DNA of 64,000 nt from CAWEFA01 sp963851385 (lineage in GTDB: Bacteria > Bacteroidota > Bacteroidia > Bacteroidales > DTGW01): assembly GCA_963851385.1 (NCBI GenBank), contig CAWKPE010000010.1:124001-188000 (forward strand), in the 5' to 3' direction. Below are positions 17,833-27,664 of this stretch, piece by piece; position 1 is the stretch's first letter, and each line of letters begins with the position of its first letter. The notes under the pieces were generated by a model. The model was not told the DNA's origin. It saw nothing but the letters and a program-made list of their open reading frames with translations, and did no database searches. Made by a program: the position numbers and the translations under genes.

Positions 17833-18440
17833 ATGAAAAAACTATTTACGTTAGCAGCATTAGCAATTGTGCTATCATCACTTAATTCTAATGCACAAGT
17901 GAAATTTGGGATCAAGGCAGGTTTAAACATCGCTAATGCCAGTGTTACTTCAGGAGGCACAGGTGTAGCTACTTCGAGCATAACCAGTTTTCAGGGAGGG
18001 CTTATTATGCTTACTGATCTGAGTGAACAAATTTCTCTTCAAATTGGAGCCTTACTTTCAGGTAAAGGAGCTAGTTATACCGAAGAAGGTGGCATAACTG
18101 TAACTCCTTGGTATCTCGAAATACCTGTTGATTTTGGATATAATATTGCATCAGGGAATATGAAAATCAGACCTTATGCAGGATTATACTTAGGAATTGG
18201 AGTAATGGGAAAAATACATCGAAGGTATTTCTCAAGATATTAAATTTGGAAGCTCATGCAACGTGATGACATGAAATCAATGGATATGGGATTGAATTTA
18301 GGCTTAGCTGTGGACTTTGGTAGTTTTGTTATTAACGGACAATATCAGTTAGGATTACAGAACGTATCTCCAGTATCCAAATTGATGCCAAAACAAAAAC
18401 ATTAAGTTTAGGTGTTGCTTATATGTTTGGTGGTAAATAA
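17833..18440 (+). pseudogene. Outer-membrane beta-barrel protein (PorT-like), multiple frameshifts
   Basis: ATG 17833 begins a clear signal peptide (MKKLFTLAALAIVLSSLNSNAQ), followed by VKFGIKAGLNIANAS, the start of the OMP_b-brl_2 / PorT-like barrel family. The frame stops at 18241. The protein continues in other frames: GKYIEGISQDIKFGS, then MDMGLNLGLAVDFGSFVINGQYQLGL, then IDAKTKTLSLGVAYMFGGK ending at 18440. That needs three indels, near 18213, 18260 and 18385. The final LSLGVAYMFGGK is the typical last barrel strand. With three breaks in 230 bp it may be a real pseudogene, but similar breaks hit essential genes nearby, so sequence error is equally likely. It is preceded by a 149-bp gap after parC and followed by a terminator. 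Confidence 0.7.
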
Positions 18441-18471
18441 TTAAGTCTTCTATTTATTTATAATATATAAC

Positions 18472-18501
18472 AAAAAGCACGGATATGTTCCGTGCCTTTT
18501 T
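18472..18501 (+). terminator. Intrinsic terminator after the beta-barrel gene
   Basis: GCACGGA (18477-18483) and TCCGTGC (18489-18495) form a perfect 7-bp stem with a 5-nt loop. An A-run precedes the stem and TTTTT follows at 18497-18501. It lies about 30 nt after the barrel protein's last codon and could act on both strands for the two converging units. Confidence 0.85.
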
Positions 18502-18532
18502 GTTAATCAAAATTAATCTCTAAGCCAAGTGT

Positions 18533-19015
18533 CTATTCAATTTCCTTATTATTTTCATTTCCCTTAAAATCTCCTTGCCGTAATTGTTTTAACAATTTAC
18601 GCTTAAATTGAATTTCAGCCTGATAAAGTTTTAAAACTTTTATGGCCGGCAAAACAGCTTTAAATTTTATATTGTATTCTTCAGCTAAAAGGGCTTCCTG
18701 TTTTTGATAAGAAATATATTTATCGGCCAAATCAGAGGCTTCCTTTTCACTTAAAGTGCCCTCTGATTTCAGATATTGCCTTGCTAATTTTAACCTTTCG
18801 CAGATTTATATCCTGTCTCTTGGCATCAAATTCATTATAAACAGGCCAAAAAACTTCAGCTTCTTTTGTCGTAAGATTAAGTTGGCTAGTGATAAAAGCA
18901 ATTCTCTGTGCTTTAAATTTTTCAAACTTTTCCCCAATATTCTCCCTGGGAAAATATGCGGAAATGCAATATATATAAAAGCAATTATGATTAAGAAATA
19001 TTTTAAAGATTTCAT
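18533..19015 (-). CDS. Periplasmic sensor-of-ECF-sigma-type protein, frameshifted
   Basis: Translation of the minus strand in three stitched frames gives a signal peptide (MKSLKYFLIIIAFIYIAF), then FKAQRIAFITSQLNLTTKEAEVFWPVYNEFDAKRQ (no more than part of a long helix), then SEGTLSEKEASDLADKY and the C-terminal AVLPAIKVLKLYQAEIQFKRKLL. Two indels, near 18780 and 18935, are needed. The pattern LNLTxxEAxxFWPVYN...KVLPxxKVxKLYxAExxFKRxLL is that of the Bacteroidota proteins labelled sensor of ECF-type sigma factor, all-helical periplasmic proteins resembling CpxP/CnrX. It is the last gene of a three-gene unit with an ECF sigma and a membrane protein. Role inferred: periplasmic signal input to the sigma factor. 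Confidence 0.75.
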
Positions 19016-19088
19016 ATTGTTAAAAATTAAAGATTCGTTGGTAATTTCTTCAATACAAATATTATTATTTAAAAGATAATTAATCGTA

Positions 19089-19480
19089 TCATCTCTGTTC
19101 GCTCTCTTTTAATTTCGATTCATTTTTATTGGTTCCGGTTTCACTCAGCAAAGTTAAATCATCAAAAGAGAAAATCTGGCTATCAATATAATTGCAACTT
19201 CATCAGTTTCCTTATTAAAATTTTGTTTATTTTGCCAAAAAGGTGATAATGTTTTAAAACTGATAAAAATAATAAAAATAATTCCAACAGTCAGAAAGCT
19301 AATTTTAATAATGAACTTGTATAAAGTCTCCAATTCAATTTTTTTACTGGATTTGTTTTTTACATCAATTTTATCCTGTACCCTTGATAACAAAGTGTCA
19401 AAATAATTTTCAGGCACTTTATAAGGCTCATTATTTTTGAATGATTCGAATTTCGATAATATGTCTTTTTTTTCTTCCAT
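19089..19480 (-). CDS. Membrane anti-sigma-like protein, frameshifted near its C-terminus
   Basis: The first 56 residues are cytoplasmic and charged and include YKVPENYFDTLLSRVQDKI, a motif recurrent in proteins beside Bacteroidota ECF sigma genes. One membrane helix follows (FIIKISFLTVGIIFIIFISF). The frame ends at 19154, but the next frame continues NYIDSQIFSFDDLTLLSETG and on to a stop at 19089, so one indel near 19187 is likely. The layout of a cytoplasmic N-terminus, one helix and a short periplasmic tail is what a CnrY-type anti-sigma factor looks like. It sits between the sigma gene (36 bp upstream) and the periplasmic sensor gene (73 bp downstream). The anti-sigma role is inferred from order and topology. 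Confidence 0.65.
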
Positions 19481-19516
19481 ATGCTATATTAAATAGACTG
19501 TAAAATAGTTAAAAGT

Positions 19517-20103
19517 TTAACTTAACCTGAAATATTTTTCTATTTTTTTTACTGCATGATGAAATGATGCTTTTAATGCTCCTTCTGAAGTTCGTAATAC
19601 TTTAGACATCTCTTCGTATGGCATTTCTTCAAAATACCTGAGATTGAATACCAATCGTTGTTTTTCCGGCAAAGTAAGCAAAGCTTTTTGAAGGTTCATC
19701 TGCAATTCTTCCCCGTTAAACCAGGGATCGGTTTCCAGTGAACGCTCAAGTTCCCTTTCAACATTAACCCAATGGGTATAATAAAACGGGTTCTTTTCTT
19801 TTTAAGAAATGTAATACATTCATTAGTCGCAATTCTATAAAACCAGGTATACAATGAAGATTCTCCTCGAAATTTTTCCAGACCATGCCAGATTTTGATA
19901 AAAGTGTCTTGCATCAAATCATCAGCATCGTTATGGTCAATCACAATTTTACGAATGTGCCAATACAACCGTCTCTTTATATTTATTTACAAGAAGGTTA
20001 AAGCCATAATTCCTGGTATCAGGATTCAGAAAAAAATCAAAAAGCTCTTTATCACTATAGTCGATACCATTAATATTGGATGTTGGCTTTTGCTATTCGT
20101 CAT
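19517..20103 (-). CDS. ECF-type RNA polymerase sigma factor, frameshifted
   Basis: Three stitched frames give a full sigma-70 family protein of about 195 residues. Region 2 reads YWHIRKIVIDHNDADDLMQDTFIKIWHGLEKFRG and SSLYTWFYRIATNECITFLKKKR. Region 4 reads LLTLPEKQRLVFNLRYFEEMPYEEMSKVL with the HTH TSEGALKASFHHAVKKIEKY. The likely start is ATG 20103 (MTNSK). Indels are needed near 20088 (an A4 run), 19960 and 19775. The sigma factor would direct transcription in response to a cue passed by the two downstream membrane/periplasmic genes. It is a different ECF subgroup from the FecR-linked sigma at 28780. The breaks are most likely sequence errors, as all conserved regions survive. Confidence 0.8.
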
Positions 20104-20161
20104 CTAAGATTAAATAAAAAGATATTTCTGCATAAATTCAATTGCATTAAATTTAAAATAA

Positions 20162-21575
20162 TCAGATATCTAATTTAAGTTCCAGTGCTAATGAACTACC
20201 CGACTTAATTTCAAATGTTTTTGAAATAGTGTAAATACTTTCTTTAGCATTTTGTGCGCGAAAAACAACTGTATATTTTCCGGGTTGTAAAACAACCGAT
20301 TCACTTTTTAAATTAGGATTAAAATTATAAATCCATTCCATACCTGATTCATGATGAACATACAAACTTCCATAACCCTGAGTGGATGGAAGAATTGTAA
20401 GCAATCCTGGCCTTGCAATTTCAACTGTTGTTGTTGAGCTTTGCTTAATTTCGATATCATTTTTAATTATTCTTGGCAATACCGGTATTTCAATATCATA
20501 TTTACCAGTAATGTATTTAACAACATCTCCCAGTTTTTGAACATTGAGCGTACTGGTTTCTCCTGATTTTCTGAACAATAAATGAAACTTCACGGTAAAG
20601 ATTTCCAAGGCCTGGTGAAGTAACTACAAGCATTCCCTGAGGTGCATCTGTTGCCACAATGGTATGTTTGCCAGGTACAACTTTGAAACTGTCAATAAAA
20701 ACAGGAGGAAGAGTATGTACAACGACCCTGTATGTCACCAAAGGATCAAGTATCAAAGTATCAGGATTACCTCGATTATTTATTGTATGAACATAATTAT
20801 GCAGCATTCTGCCTGAATACCTGTCATAAAATGTCATATTAACATTGGTTTCAGTAGGAAGTCCTTTTTCATCCAGCAGATTCACTTGTGCAGTAGTTGA
20901 ATTTAAAGCCTGAGTAATAACCACATTCATCAACTCTTTGAATTTGTCTTCATGAATTGCATTATAATAATGTCCAACACAGTCAAAAGTTTTGTGAAAA
21001 CCCTCATCAATTCCAATGCCAATAATAAATGGTTTGAGAATTATTCCTTTGCGCTGTAAATCCTCAGAAACCGCACAAGGATCACCATCGCATGCTTCAA
21101 TGCCATCTGTAATAAGAATAATTATGTTACGGCAATCGGAACATGGAGGAAAATCATTTGGACATTGTGCCAATGAATTAGCAATAGGCGTGGTACCTTT
21201 TGGGCTAATAAATCTTAGTCGTTGTCTTATTATTGAAGCATTATTTTTACCAAATGGTACTTCCAATTTCGTATCAGAACAGTCTTGTGGAGGCACCGGG
21301 CTTTGATGACCATATACACGAAGTGCCATTTGCACATTTTCCAGGTATTGCAAACTATCGATTATACTAATAAGAATATTTCTTGCAATATTAATTTTTA
21401 CATCGCTTTCCCACAATCCTGACATGCTGTTTGACGCATCAAATAAAAACAGAACACGGGTAATTGGAATCTTTATATCTGGTTTCTTTTGCCCAAATAT
21501 TTCCAAACAGGACGCAAGTAAAATTCCGGCAAAAATTATTCGCAATAAAAAAGTCCGAACAATAACGAAATTCAT
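20162..21575 (-). CDS. VWA-domain secreted protein, one frameshift
   Basis: The product has a signal peptide (residues 1-28, ending EIFGQ), then a von Willebrand factor A domain. The MIDAS motif DASNSM (DxSxS) follows RVLFLF, and the later metal-site strand is IIILITDGIEACDGDPC. The C-terminal half has beta-sandwich-like segments with repeated VVxxPGKHTIVATDAPQG / VVLQPGKYTVVFRAQN patterns, suggesting tandem Ig-like or PEGA-like modules. The first frame ends at 20517 and the second, overlapping, runs to 20162; one indel near 20575 joins them into about 470 residues. It is periplasmic or surface-exposed. The ligand is unknown. It lies next to the sigma operon but 58 bp upstream of the sigma start, so linkage in one transcript is possible. 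Confidence 0.78.
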
Positions 21576-21790
21576 TTAGAATATTGATTTTATCAAAGAT
21601 AGAATTATTTTTTATCAGTCATGAATAATCTGTTTAGAAAACAATTCAAATACAAATTTCGTATAATTTTTATTGCTTTAAATATTGGAATTTTTGAATT
21701 TATCATTTTTTATAGAACCTTTGTGAAATTATAATTTTGATTTATAGAAAAAACGTGAAAAGTTCTAGATGCTGCTTATAAAATAATAAC

Positions 21791-22539
21791 ATGCATTTTT
21801 ATCATAGGGCTACTATTGTTAAGCTAGTTGTAAAAAAGATGAGCCAAACAATATAAAAGTTAATTTGTATTTAATGGATGCACCTGCTTATTACAAAGCT
21901 GTAAACATAGATATTGAAAAAATAATAGTCAAATGTGAAGGATCAAATGTTGAACATCAGGTTATATTAAATCACCCAGGAGTGTATAATTTACTCGATT
22001 ATTCAAATGGTAATGATACATTATTAGGCAGTTTATATTTATCGCCTGCAACAATTACTCAAATTCGTATTGTTTTTGGCCAAAATAATACATTTGTCAG
22101 TGATAGTGAGAATGTAGTTTTAAATGTATCCCCGGATATTGAAACAGGTGCTATTATAAATACAGACCAAAATATGAAAGCCAGTAAAAGTTATAATTTA
22201 TGGTTAGATTTTGACGTATCACGTTCTGTTGATTCTATAGGAAATGGCAAATATAACCTGAAACCAGTAATAAGAGTTTTTTCAGAAGATATTACCGGAG
22301 GTATTAGAGGTATCGTGATACCAGAAGATGTAAGACCGTTTATTTATGCAATTTCAGATACTGATACACTGGGTACCATTGCCAATAACGTAGGACTATT
22401 TTTATTAAGAGGAGTTCCGGCTGGAAAATATAATATTAAATTTGTCCCTCAAAAACCCGGAGTTCGTGAAGGTATTATTGAGAATATTGAAGTTAAACAG
22501 GATAGTATTTCATATATTGGAACAATAGTATTGAATTGA
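21791..22539 (+). CDS. DUF4382 lipoprotein, frameshifted at the N-terminus
   Basis: From 21865 the frame reads MDAPAYYKAVNIDIEKIIV, then YNLLDYSNGNDTLLGS, ITQIRIVFGQNN and GNGKYNLKPVIRVFSEDITG. These are the hallmark blocks of DUF4382, a beta-rich domain of Bacteroidota surface lipoproteins. The true start is upstream: the frame extends back through DEPNNIKVNLYL. One base removed near 21826 exposes a lipobox, LLLLSSCKKDE, preceded by hydrophobic residues from ATG 21791. So the protein is probably a lipoprotein of about 245 residues, anchored by its Cys. The C-terminal 60 residues form a carboxypeptidase-regulatory-like beta domain (LRGVPAGKYNIKFVPQKPG). Function is unknown. Confidence 0.7.
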
Positions 22540-22614
22540 AATACATTTCTGCTTTTTAGAATCAGGAATTGTTCTGGGTAAAAATGATTATCCACATTTA
22601 ATTGAAAGTACTGG

Positions 22615-24657
22615 CTATTTCTCTGAAAGATACTCAATAACTTGTTTAAATACGTTTTCAGCAGTAAACCCAAACTTTTCATCAAGTACTTTTGCTGGTG
22701 CTGAATATCCAAAATGATCCAGACCCCAGATTTTACCTTTACATCCTACCAAACCGGCCAGTGTTACAGGTAATCCTGCCGTCAAACCAAATATGGGTAT
22801 GTTATCGGCAATTACACTTTTCTGATATTCACTGGATTGAAGCTTAAACAAACCTTCAGAAATTACAGAAACAATGACAACTTTCAAACCATTTCGACTT
22901 TTAAGTAATTCTGCACCTGCTATAAGGGTTGATACTTCAGAACCACTGGCAACAAGAATTACATCAGGTTTCCCTATATTTCCTGTTACTATATATGCAC
23001 CTTTTTCAGCCTGCAAAGCATCTTTGTACCGTGTAGATCCTGATCTGGCTGGTAAATCTTTGATATTTTGTCTCGATAGAAGAAGTGCTGTCGGAGTGTT
23101 TTTGTTTTCCATCGCCATTTTCCATGCCACTGATGTTTCATAAGCATCGGCCGGGCGAAGTGCCAACAAACTATTCTGGCCATGGTGGTTTTTAAGATGC
23201 TCAAGCAAACGAATCTGTGCTTCCTGTTCAATTGGTTGATGTGTAGGACCATCTTCTCCAACCCTGAATGTATCGTGTGTCCAGATATATTTCACAGGCA
23301 AGCCCATAAGAGCAGCCAATCGAACTGCGGGTTTCATGAAATCCGAGAAAACAAAGAAAGTGCCACAAGCTACCCATATTCCTCCGTGCAATGCAATACC
23401 ATTGCATAAAGCAGCCATTGTCAACTCACTCACTCCTGCCTGAAGAAAAGCCCCGCTAAAATCTCCTTTTACAAATGGTTTCCTGAACTTGAGAAATCCG
23501 TCAGTTTTATCACTATTTGAAAGATCTGCTGACGATACTATCATATTGTCAACTTTCTGAGCCATGAAACCTAGTACTTCAGCGGATGCAGTACGTGTAG
23601 CTATTCCTTCCTTTTGAACTAATTCTTCAAATCTTAATTCAGGTAGTATGCCTGATAAGAACAATTTGAGTTTTGAAGCTAATTCTGGATTGGCTTTTTC
23701 CCATTCCTTCTGTTTCACCTTTCGTTCAGTTGCTTCCTTTTTTCTTTGATCTTTTATCTTTTTGTACAAATCCATTACTTCTGGAAATATTGTAAAAGGT
23801 TCATCAGGATTGCCACCAAGATTAGCAATAGTCTTAACAAACGAAGCACCAGCTTCTGAAAGCGGCATACCATGAGTAGATGTTTTTCTTTCAAAACTTG
23901 AACCATCTTCTTTCAAAGCCCCTTTTCCCATAATTGTTTTGCCAATGATAAGCGTCGGTTTTTCTTTTTCATCATTGGCCTTTTTCAATGCATCACGGAT
24001 TTGGTCAGGATTGTTACCTTCGATGGTCATAACTCTCCAACCCCAGGCTTCATATTTCTTAGCTGTATCTTCATTAGTAACTACCTTTGTTTCTGTAGAA
24101 AGTTGAATATCATTTGAGTCATAGAACATAATCAGATTGCTCAAACCCAGAAAACCAGCTAAACGTCCGGCACCCTGAGATATTTCTTCCTGGATACCTC
24201 CGTCTGAAATATAAGTATAAGTTTTATGAGACATCCATTCACCAAATCTTGAACACAGAAACCTTTCAGCAATTGCAGCTCCCACTGCCATAGCATGACC
24301 CTGACCCAACGGACCAGAAGTATTTTCAACTCCCCGTTTTACATCCAATTCTGGATGTCCCGGAGTAGGACTTCCCCATTGACGGAAATTTTTAATTTCA
24401 TCTATACTATAATTACCTGTTAATGTTAACACCGAATAAAGCATTGGTGACATGTGACCAGGATCAAGAAAAAATCGATCGCGAATATGCCAACTCATAT
24501 CAGAAGGATCGTAACGTAAAAATTCAGTATATAAAATATTGATAAAATCAGCTCCTCCCATTGCACCACCGGGATGTCCGCACTTTGCTTTTTCGACCAT
24601 AGCTGCTGATAAAATTCTAATGTTATCTGCTGCCCTATTTATTACCTTATTATCCAT
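22615..24657 (-). CDS. tkt: Transketolase
   Basis: The 680-residue single-chain enzyme transfers two-carbon ketol units between sugar phosphates in the non-oxidative pentose phosphate pathway. The N-terminal TPP domain shows KCGHPGGAMGGADF, LDPGHMSPMLYS and GPLGQGHAMAVG. The TPP/Mg motif region is YISDGGIQEEISQGAG. The pyrimidine domain has FVKGDFSGAFLQAGVSE with the cofactor-activating Glu, and WTHDTFRVGEDGPTHQPIE, which carries catalytic His residues. The C-terminal domain (VILVASGSEVSTLI) is complete. Length and motif order match family norms with no frameshift, in contrast to neighbouring genes. A strong promoter lies 36-65 nt upstream on the minus strand. The gene converges with the DUF4382 gene (75-bp gap). 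Confidence 0.96.
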   Translation of the reverse strand: MDNKVINRAADNIRILSAAMVEKAKCGHPGGAMGGADFINILYTEFLRYDPSDMSWHIRDRFFLDPGHMSPMLYSVLTLTGNYSIDEIKNFRQWGSPTPGHPELDVKRGVENTSGPLGQGHAMAVGAAIAERFLCSRFGEWMSHKTYTYISDGGIQEEISQGAGRLAGFLGLSNLIMFYDSNDIQLSTETKVVTNEDTAKKYEAWGWRVMTIEGNNPDQIRDALKKANDEKEKPTLIIGKTIMGKGALKEDGSSFERKTSTHGMPLSEAGASFVKTIANLGGNPDEPFTIFPEVMDLYKKIKDQRKKEATERKVKQKEWEKANPELASKLKLFLSGILPELRFEELVQKEGIATRTASAEVLGFMAQKVDNMIVSSADLSNSDKTDGFLKFRKPFVKGDFSGAFLQAGVSELTMAALCNGIALHGGIWVACGTFFVFSDFMKPAVRLAALMGLPVKYIWTHDTFRVGEDGPTHQPIEQEAQIRLLEHLKNHHGQNSLLALRPADAYETSVAWKMAMENKNTPTALLLSRQNIKDLPARSGSTRYKDALQAEKGAYIVTGNIGKPDVILVASGSEVSTLIAGAELLKSRNGLKVVIVSVISEGLFKLQSSEYQKSVIADNIPIFGLTAGLPVTLAGLVGCKGKIWGLDHFGYSAPAKVLDEKFGFTAENVFKQVIEYLSEK

Positions 24658-24692
24658 GCCAATATAATTTTTTGATTTTCTGAAAATTCGCG

Positions 24693-24722
24693 CAAATTTA
24701 TCTATTTATAAATAGCTTTCAA
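24693..24722 (-). promoter_or_regulatory. tkt promoter
   Basis: On the minus strand TTG (plus 24720-24722), a 19-bp spacer and TAAATTTG (plus 24693-24700) match the Bacteroidota housekeeping promoter. The -7 box lies 36 nt before the tkt start codon at 24657. Confidence 0.75.
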
Positions 24723-24901
24723 TTCATTTATTAAATAAAAACAGATATTTATCTAATAATTCAAAAATATTTTCCATTAGTATTAATCTGCAAAATTAAG
24801 GTTTTTCTCCTATTGGCATTTTAATAAATATTGAAATAACTCAATTTAAAACTTAATAATATTAATTCTTAGTTTAAAATAATTCTCCTAATCAGTATTA
24901 A

Positions 24902-24931
24902 TTGTAATTCTATGATATTACCGTAAATTTG
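24902..24931 (+). promoter_or_regulatory. ychF promoter
   Basis: TTG (24902-24904), a 19-bp spacer and TAAATTTG (24924-24931) match the Bacteroidota promoter pattern exactly, 33 nt upstream of the ychF start codon. It uses the same -7 octamer and spacer length as the divergent tkt promoter about 180 bp away. Confidence 0.78.
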
Positions 24932-24964
24932 CACTTGTTTTTATAAAATCAAATCTTTGACAAA

Positions 24965-26068
24965 ATGGGACTACAATGTGGTATAGTAGGTTTACCTAAT
25001 GTTGGAAAATCAACACTTTTCAATTGTCTTTCAAACACGAAAGCTCAAGCTGCAAACTTTCCATTTTGTACTATTGAACCAAATATGAGCGTTATAACAG
25101 TGCCTGATGAGCGACTCATTAAAATAGCAGACATAGACAAACCTCTAAAAATAATCCCGACTACGGTTGAAATTGTAGATATTGCCGGATTGGTTAAAGG
25201 TGCAAGTAAGGGTGAAGGACTAGGCAATAAATTTCTAGGTAACATTCGTGAAACAAATGCTATAATCCATGTATTACGTTGCTTTGATGACAACAATGTA
25301 GTTCATGTTGACGGTTCAGTCAATCCTTTGCGAGACAAAGAAATTGTAGATACCGAACTACAAATTAAGGATCTCGAAACAATTTCCGGAAGGTTCAACA
25401 AGCTGGAGAAGCAGGCACAGACCAGTGGTGATAAAACTGCCAGACGTCTTTTAGATATACTTGTTCAATATAAAAATGCACTTGTACAGGGAAAATCAGC
25501 ACGCACTGTGCATTTGAATAATAAAGAAGATCAGAAGCTTGCTCATGATCTGTTTTTACTAACTGATAAACCTATCCTTTATGTTTGTAACGTTGAAGAA
25601 GCTGCTGCAATTAAAGGCAATAAATATGTTGAATCGGTAGTAAATGCTGTTCGTGAAGAAAATTCCGAAATGCTTATAATTGCAGCAAAAACAGAGTCTG
25701 AGATTACTGAACTTGAAACATATGAAGAACGACAAATGTTTTTAGAAGAAATCGGGCTTCATGAATCAGGCGTTTCGCGGTTGATTAAATCAGCCTATAA
25801 ACTGTTGAATTTAGAAACGTTTTTTACCACAGGGCCTGATGAAACAAGGGCATGGACTTACGTAAAAGGAACTAAAGCGCCGCAGGCTGCAGGCATTATA
25901 CATACCGATTTTGAAAAAGGCTTCATCCGTGCTGAAGTAATTAAATATGATGATTATCTAAAATATGGTTCAGAAACAGCCTGTCGTGAAGCAGGCAGAA
26001 TAGCTATAGAAGGTAAAGATTATATTGTTAAAGATGGAGATCTGATGCATTTCAGGTTTAATGTTTAG
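24965..26068 (+). CDS. ychF: Redox-regulated ATPase YchF (Obg/OLA1-like)
   Basis: The 367-residue protein has the exact family length and layout. The G domain has the P-loop GLPNVGKST (residues 8-16), switch region FPFCTIEPN, the Walker B-like VDIAGLVKGASKGEGLGNKFL and a modified G4 (YVCNVEEAA in place of NKxD) that explains ATP preference. A coiled-coil insertion follows, then the C-terminal TGS domain (TRAWTYVKGTKAPQAAGIIH, ending DGDLMHFRFNV). The protein is cytoplasmic, binds ribosomes and acts in stress and redox responses. It has its own promoter and stops 28 bp before the end of a convergent gene. I see no frameshift. Confidence 0.96.
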   Translation: MGLQCGIVGLPNVGKSTLFNCLSNTKAQAANFPFCTIEPNMSVITVPDERLIKIADIDKPLKIIPTTVEIVDIAGLVKGASKGEGLGNKFLGNIRETNAIIHVLRCFDDNNVVHVDGSVNPLRDKEIVDTELQIKDLETISGRFNKLEKQAQTSGDKTARRLLDILVQYKNALVQGKSARTVHLNNKEDQKLAHDLFLLTDKPILYVCNVEEAAAIKGNKYVESVVNAVREENSEMLIIAAKTESEITELETYEERQMFLEEIGLHESGVSRLIKSAYKLLNLETFFTTGPDETRAWTYVKGTKAPQAAGIIHTDFEKGFIRAEVIKYDDYLKYGSETACREAGRIAIEGKDYIVKDGDLMHFRFNV

Positions 26069-26096
26069 AAATGCAAAATTGACTCTTTATTAATTA

Positions 26097-27647
26097 TTAA
26101 AACAATTTTTTCCAAAGACTTTCGTCAGTAGTCAGATCTTTTTTAATATTTAACTTACTCACAGCCTTTTGTAAAGACTCTTCTGGCTGAATAACTTCAT
26201 AATTGCTCCAAAAATTCACATCATTATTTGATACGTTGTCTACCATAATATCCTGTGATTTTGTTATCTCTTTCCATCTGAAGCGATTTAAATTTGTTGT
26301 ATCTATTCCTGTTATTACCATTTCAGATACAGAAGTAAAAAGTGAATTAAAAAATAATTTATTGCTTTTAGCTTTTATTTTAAGCTCACTTCTCAAATAG
26401 GCAAGATACCATTTGCCATTGAAGTACCTGTAATAAACCTGATATTCAGCACTAAGCGGATTTACCTGGAATTTACGCGGATGTTTTTTTACTAATAAGT
26501 TTTTTGCATATTTTATTCCTCTTGGACTTAGTCCGAATTTAATAGCCACTAATGCGTTGGTTAGTACGTCAATATATAACAATCCTTTATATAAGGGCAA
26601 TTGGACATTTTTATTCTGGTCGAAAGCAATTACATATAAATTGCGGCCTTCATATTCCATTTGTTTTACATATTCATATTTGTAATCATTGAAATAGTCC
26701 TCAGAAAAAAAATTAGTCATATCTTTTATTACATCCAGTCTCAAGCAATTGTATACTCCACCTTCCAATTTATATTGCAGATTTAAAATTTTCTTGACAT
26801 TTTCACTTCGCCGTCCTTTAAAAACCCTTGCCTGATCTTCCTGAAGATCGTTATTGTATTGGGCTTTTGATATATCAAGTACTGCTTCACAAATTGAAAT
26901 ATAATCATTTTCTTCTTTTGTATATTCCCTGTAAAAAGCAGTGTACATTGCATTTTGGTCACGGTAATTATTTGAAATATTTTTCACTAATTCTCTCACG
27001 ATTTCCAATCCCGAATATGATTTAATTACTACATCTGAAATTGAAGTAGTGGTTTGTGAAAGTTTGATATTAACTTCCTTGTCTATTAAACTATCGACAA
27101 CAAAATTTTGCGATTGATATCCAATATATGAAAATACTATAGTATCGTGACAATATTGTTTTGGCACCCGAATAATAAATTTACCCTCAGTATTTGCATA
27201 TGTACTGATATTTCTTTTATTCATGGTCACAGAAGCAAAAGACAAATGTTCCTGACTATTTTTATCGATTATTGTTCCATAAATAGTAACTAAAGAAGCT
27301 TCTTTTTTATTTGTTGAATCTGCCGATATACTATTTACTATAGGATATATTATAACCAGTCTTTCCTTTATGCTATATTCCAAACCTTCATCATTCAATA
27401 AAATTGCCAGAATACCTTCCAACCCTGCATTGCAAGAAATAGATTTCAATTTTTTTAATACTGGTAAATCAGCATTATAAGAAAAATTTACATGGAACTT
27501 TTGACTTAGACTATCAAGTATATCAGAAAACTTCAGATTTTCGTACTGAATAATTAGTTTATGTTTAACACATTGTGAAGACAATTGATAACTAAAACCT
27601 TGAATTACCAAGATTCCTATGTATATCAAAAGCTTTATTCGTCTCAT
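26097..27647 (-). CDS. STN / CarboxypepD_reg-like envelope protein linked to a sigma-FecR pair
   Basis: I prefer ATG 27647, which opens a clean signal peptide (MRRIKLLIYIGILVIQGFSY) and avoids overlap with the fecR-like gene; ATG 27683 would overlap it by 19 nt. Mature residues 25-100 form an STN domain (LKFSDILDSLSQKFHVNFSYN, then LEGILAILLNDEGLEYSIKE). A carboxypeptidase-regulatory-like beta domain follows (IYGTIIDKNSQEHLSFASVTM, then FSYIGYQS). The last 320 residues belong to a Bacteroidota-specific region (TAFYREYTKE, KGRRSENVKKILN, LYIDVLTNALVAIKFGLSPRG). There is no plug and no TonB-receptor barrel. STN domains normally signal to FecR. Here the receptor appears to be replaced by a non-transporter protein, so it probably relays an envelope signal to the adjacent FecR/sigma. 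Confidence 0.78.
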   Translation of the reverse strand: MRRIKLLIYIGILVIQGFSYQLSSQCVKHKLIIQYENLKFSDILDSLSQKFHVNFSYNADLPVLKKLKSISCNAGLEGILAILLNDEGLEYSIKERLVIIYPIVNSISADSTNKKEASLVTIYGTIIDKNSQEHLSFASVTMNKRNISTYANTEGKFIIRVPKQYCHDTIVFSYIGYQSQNFVVDSLIDKEVNIKLSQTTTSISDVVIKSYSGLEIVRELVKNISNNYRDQNAMYTAFYREYTKEENDYISICEAVLDISKAQYNNDLQEDQARVFKGRRSENVKKILNLQYKLEGGVYNCLRLDVIKDMTNFFSEDYFNDYKYEYVKQMEYEGRNLYVIAFDQNKNVQLPLYKGLLYIDVLTNALVAIKFGLSPRGIKYAKNLLVKKHPRKFQVNPLSAEYQVYYRYFNGKWYLAYLRSELKIKAKSNKLFFNSLFTSVSEMVITGIDTTNLNRFRWKEITKSQDIMVDNVSNNDVNFWSNYEVIQPEESLQKAVSKLNIKKDLTTDESLWKKLF

Positions 27648-27664
27648 ATAACCTGTAGAAATTA

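Noticed and set aside
18756..19079. Plus-strand ORF of 107 residues
   Set aside because: It lies opposite the frameshifted periplasmic sensor gene, whose stitched minus-strand product matches a known family pattern. The plus ORF is a shadow.
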